Assembly: GCA_964394585.1 (NCBI GenBank) | Contig: CAYMYI010000001.1 | Location: forward strand, 1 to 64,000 | Direction of reading: 5' to 3' | DNA: 64,000 nucleotides | DNA from: CAYUJH01 sp964394585 | Lineage (GTDB): Bacteria > Bacteroidota > Bacteroidia > Cytophagales > Flammeovirgaceae | Shown: positions 62,943-64,000 of the stretch, piece after piece | Position numbering within the stretch: the first letter of the stretch is position 1 | Layout: each line of letters starts with the position of its first letter | Notes under the pieces: model-generated | The model's input: the letters and a program-made list of their open reading frames with translations, nothing else | The model's database searches: none | Told to the model about the DNA's origin: nothing | Translations under genes and position numbers: made by a program

Positions 62943-64000
62943 ATGAAACGTAAACTTATCGTAGTAGGGAGTGTACTAGGCATTTTGGCACTTTCTGTAG
63001 TTGCCATGCAGTTCTTATCGAGCCAAAAGGAAGAAGCTCCTAAAAAAGCTGCTGCTGAAATTAAACGCTATGTAAAAACTACGACAGTAGCCTACGAAAA
63101 TATTCCTACCGAATTGGTAGCCTATGGGCGAGTAAGTTCTGCGCTCCCTCTCGACATTATTACCGAAGTAGCGGGCAAAATGCAACAAGGCGCTATTCCG
63201 TTAAAAGCCGGGCAGCGGTTCTCGCAAGGGTCTCTTCTTTTTAAAATTGATGATACTGAAGCACGGCTCCGCTTGCAAGCCTCCAAAAGTTCCTTTTTGA
63301 AAGATATTGCTTCTATCTTGCCCGACTTCAAGGTCGATTTCCCCGAAAGCTATCCCACCTGGCAACAATATTTCAATACGCTCGAAGTAGACAAACCCCT
63401 CCCTGATTTACCCAAGCATCGCAATAATAAAGAAAAAACATTTCTAGCTACCCGCAACATCTACAATTCATATTATACCATAAAAAGTACAGAGGCCAAC
63501 CTCGATAAATACAATGTATATGCGCCTTTTTCAGGGAGTATTGCCGAGGTAATGATGCAAATTGGCTCGTATGTAAACCCAGGTAGTAAAGTAGCCCGCA
63601 CCATTAAAACGAGTGCGTTAGAACTTAATGTAGCGGTAGACCCTAACGACATCAAATGGGTAAAACCAGGGAGTATTGTAGAAGTTTCTACTGAAAGCGA
63701 CGACGTAACTTGGCAGGGGAAAGTACTTCGCATTGCCGATATACTAAACACCAACACACAAGCCTTAGATGTATTTATCAGCATATTGCCTAATGAAAAT
63801 AAAGTGTATGAAGGCATGTACCTCAAAGCGACCCTGCCAGGCTCGAAAGTAGAAAACGCTATGGAAATCCCTCGGGCAGCCTTGGTTTCTAACACACAAG
63901 TGTACACCGTTGAACAAGATAGCCTTTTGGCAATTCGGAAGGTAACTGTCCACAAACTCAACGCCGAAACGGCGATTGTATCGGGGCTGCAATCTGGGGA
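62943..64000 (+). CDS. RND efflux transporter periplasmic adaptor (partial)
   Basis: The gene runs off the right edge after about 352 codons. The product starts with a membrane anchor (about 5-24, IVVGSVLGILALSVVAMQFL), then a lipoyl/biotinyl-like half (about 45-90; ELVAYGRVSSALPLDI, GAIPLKAGQRFSQGSLLFKI), a short helical part, the second lipoyl half (YNVYAPFSGSIAEVMMQIGS, about 178-197) and beta-barrel sequence (DPNDIKWVKPGSIVEVSTES). This is the HlyD/AcrA-like membrane-fusion architecture. An RND pump gene would be expected downstream. Confidence 0.9.
   Translation, partial: MKRKLIVVGSVLGILALSVVAMQFLSSQKEEAPKKAAAEIKRYVKTTTVAYENIPTELVAYGRVSSALPLDIITEVAGKMQQGAIPLKAGQRFSQGSLLFKIDDTEARLRLQASKSSFLKDIASILPDFKVDFPESYPTWQQYFNTLEVDKPLPDLPKHRNNKEKTFLATRNIYNSYYTIKSTEANLDKYNVYAPFSGSIAEVMMQIGSYVNPGSKVARTIKTSALELNVAVDPNDIKWVKPGSIVEVSTESDDVTWQGKVLRIADILNTNTQALDVFISILPNENKVYEGMYLKATLPGSKVENAMEIPRAALVSNTQVYTVEQDSLLAIRKVTVHKLNAETAIVSGLQSG

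Noticed and set aside
1..64000. Mobile elements, prophage genes, CRISPR arrays, canonical defence islands
   Set aside because: No transposase, integrase, phage structural gene, cas gene or spaced direct-repeat array was found; the HD-PycTM protein alone does not make a defence system.

Overview
This 64 kb window looks like a chromosomal segment of a free-living Bacteroidota bacterium, most likely of the Cytophagales/Flammeovirga type. The evidence is a SusC/SusD pair followed by a VCBS-repeat lipoprotein, a secreted protein with a CHU_C (type IX secretion, type B) C-terminal sorting domain, an exosortase with a tiny Pro-rich CTERM substrate, a BtaA-like lipid enzyme, and Bacteroidota-type promoter elements (TTG, then TAnnTTTG). 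I see no insertion sequence, prophage, CRISPR array, rRNA or tRNA gene. Both window edges cut genes, and a 10-N assembly gap lies at 1165-1174.

Layout. 1-5.9 kb (minus): glycan-uptake locus susC-susD, a terminator, then a VCBS-repeat lipoprotein. 6.4-11.4 kb: a Crp/Fnr regulator convergent with a Na+/solute symporter, PfkB-kinase and glycerol-kinase operon. 11.7-16.1 kb: DUF350 membrane protein, polysaccharide flippase, AmpG-like MFS transporter, TatD. 16.4-16.9 kb: no protein, but a strong candidate for a structured non-coding RNA of about 370 nt closed by a 9+6 bp long-range helix and followed by a near-perfect intrinsic terminator. 17.0-18.8 kb: ECF sigma factor translationally coupled to an anti-sigma-like membrane protein with a TPR-like end. 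18.8-22.1 kb: EamA transporter, FtsX, and a fused AdoMet decarboxylase-spermidine synthase. 22.2-25.7 kb: a two-gene unit of a Cache-HAMP-GAF receptor lacking any output domain and an HD-PycTM (Pycsar effector family) protein. 26-31.4 kb: T9SS cargo, lipoprotein alpha-amylase, atypical pyruvate kinase.

31.4-36.9 kb (minus): DinB, short Crp, ygfA; aspartate aminotransferase; then the exosortase cluster, ordered in transcription as 60-residue substrate, hairpin, exosortase, accessory membrane protein, TraB/GumN protein. 37.2-40.4 kb: a BtaA-like aminocarboxypropyl transferase divergent from an acyltransferase-like protein that is coupled to a LysE-type exporter. 40.8-49.8 kb: universal stress protein with DUF255 thioredoxin-like protein, glucosidase-like lipoprotein, 7TMR-DISM-SpoIIE phosphatase, rhomboid protease, hemolysin III. 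50-53.7 kb: pstSCAB (no phoU adjacent), with an unusual PstS-like insertion in PstC. 53.7-58.9 kb: hydrolase, then a fatty-acid beta-oxidation set (thiolase, FadN-type multifunctional enzyme) behind a MarR regulator whose own promoter contains a perfect palindrome. 59.3-64 kb: unknown membrane protein, ispD, murQ, gluQ-RS, and the start of an RND efflux adaptor.

The most notable items are the miniature exosortase substrate, the unidentified structured RNA, the receptor/HD-PycTM pair, and the BtaA-like module without BtaB.
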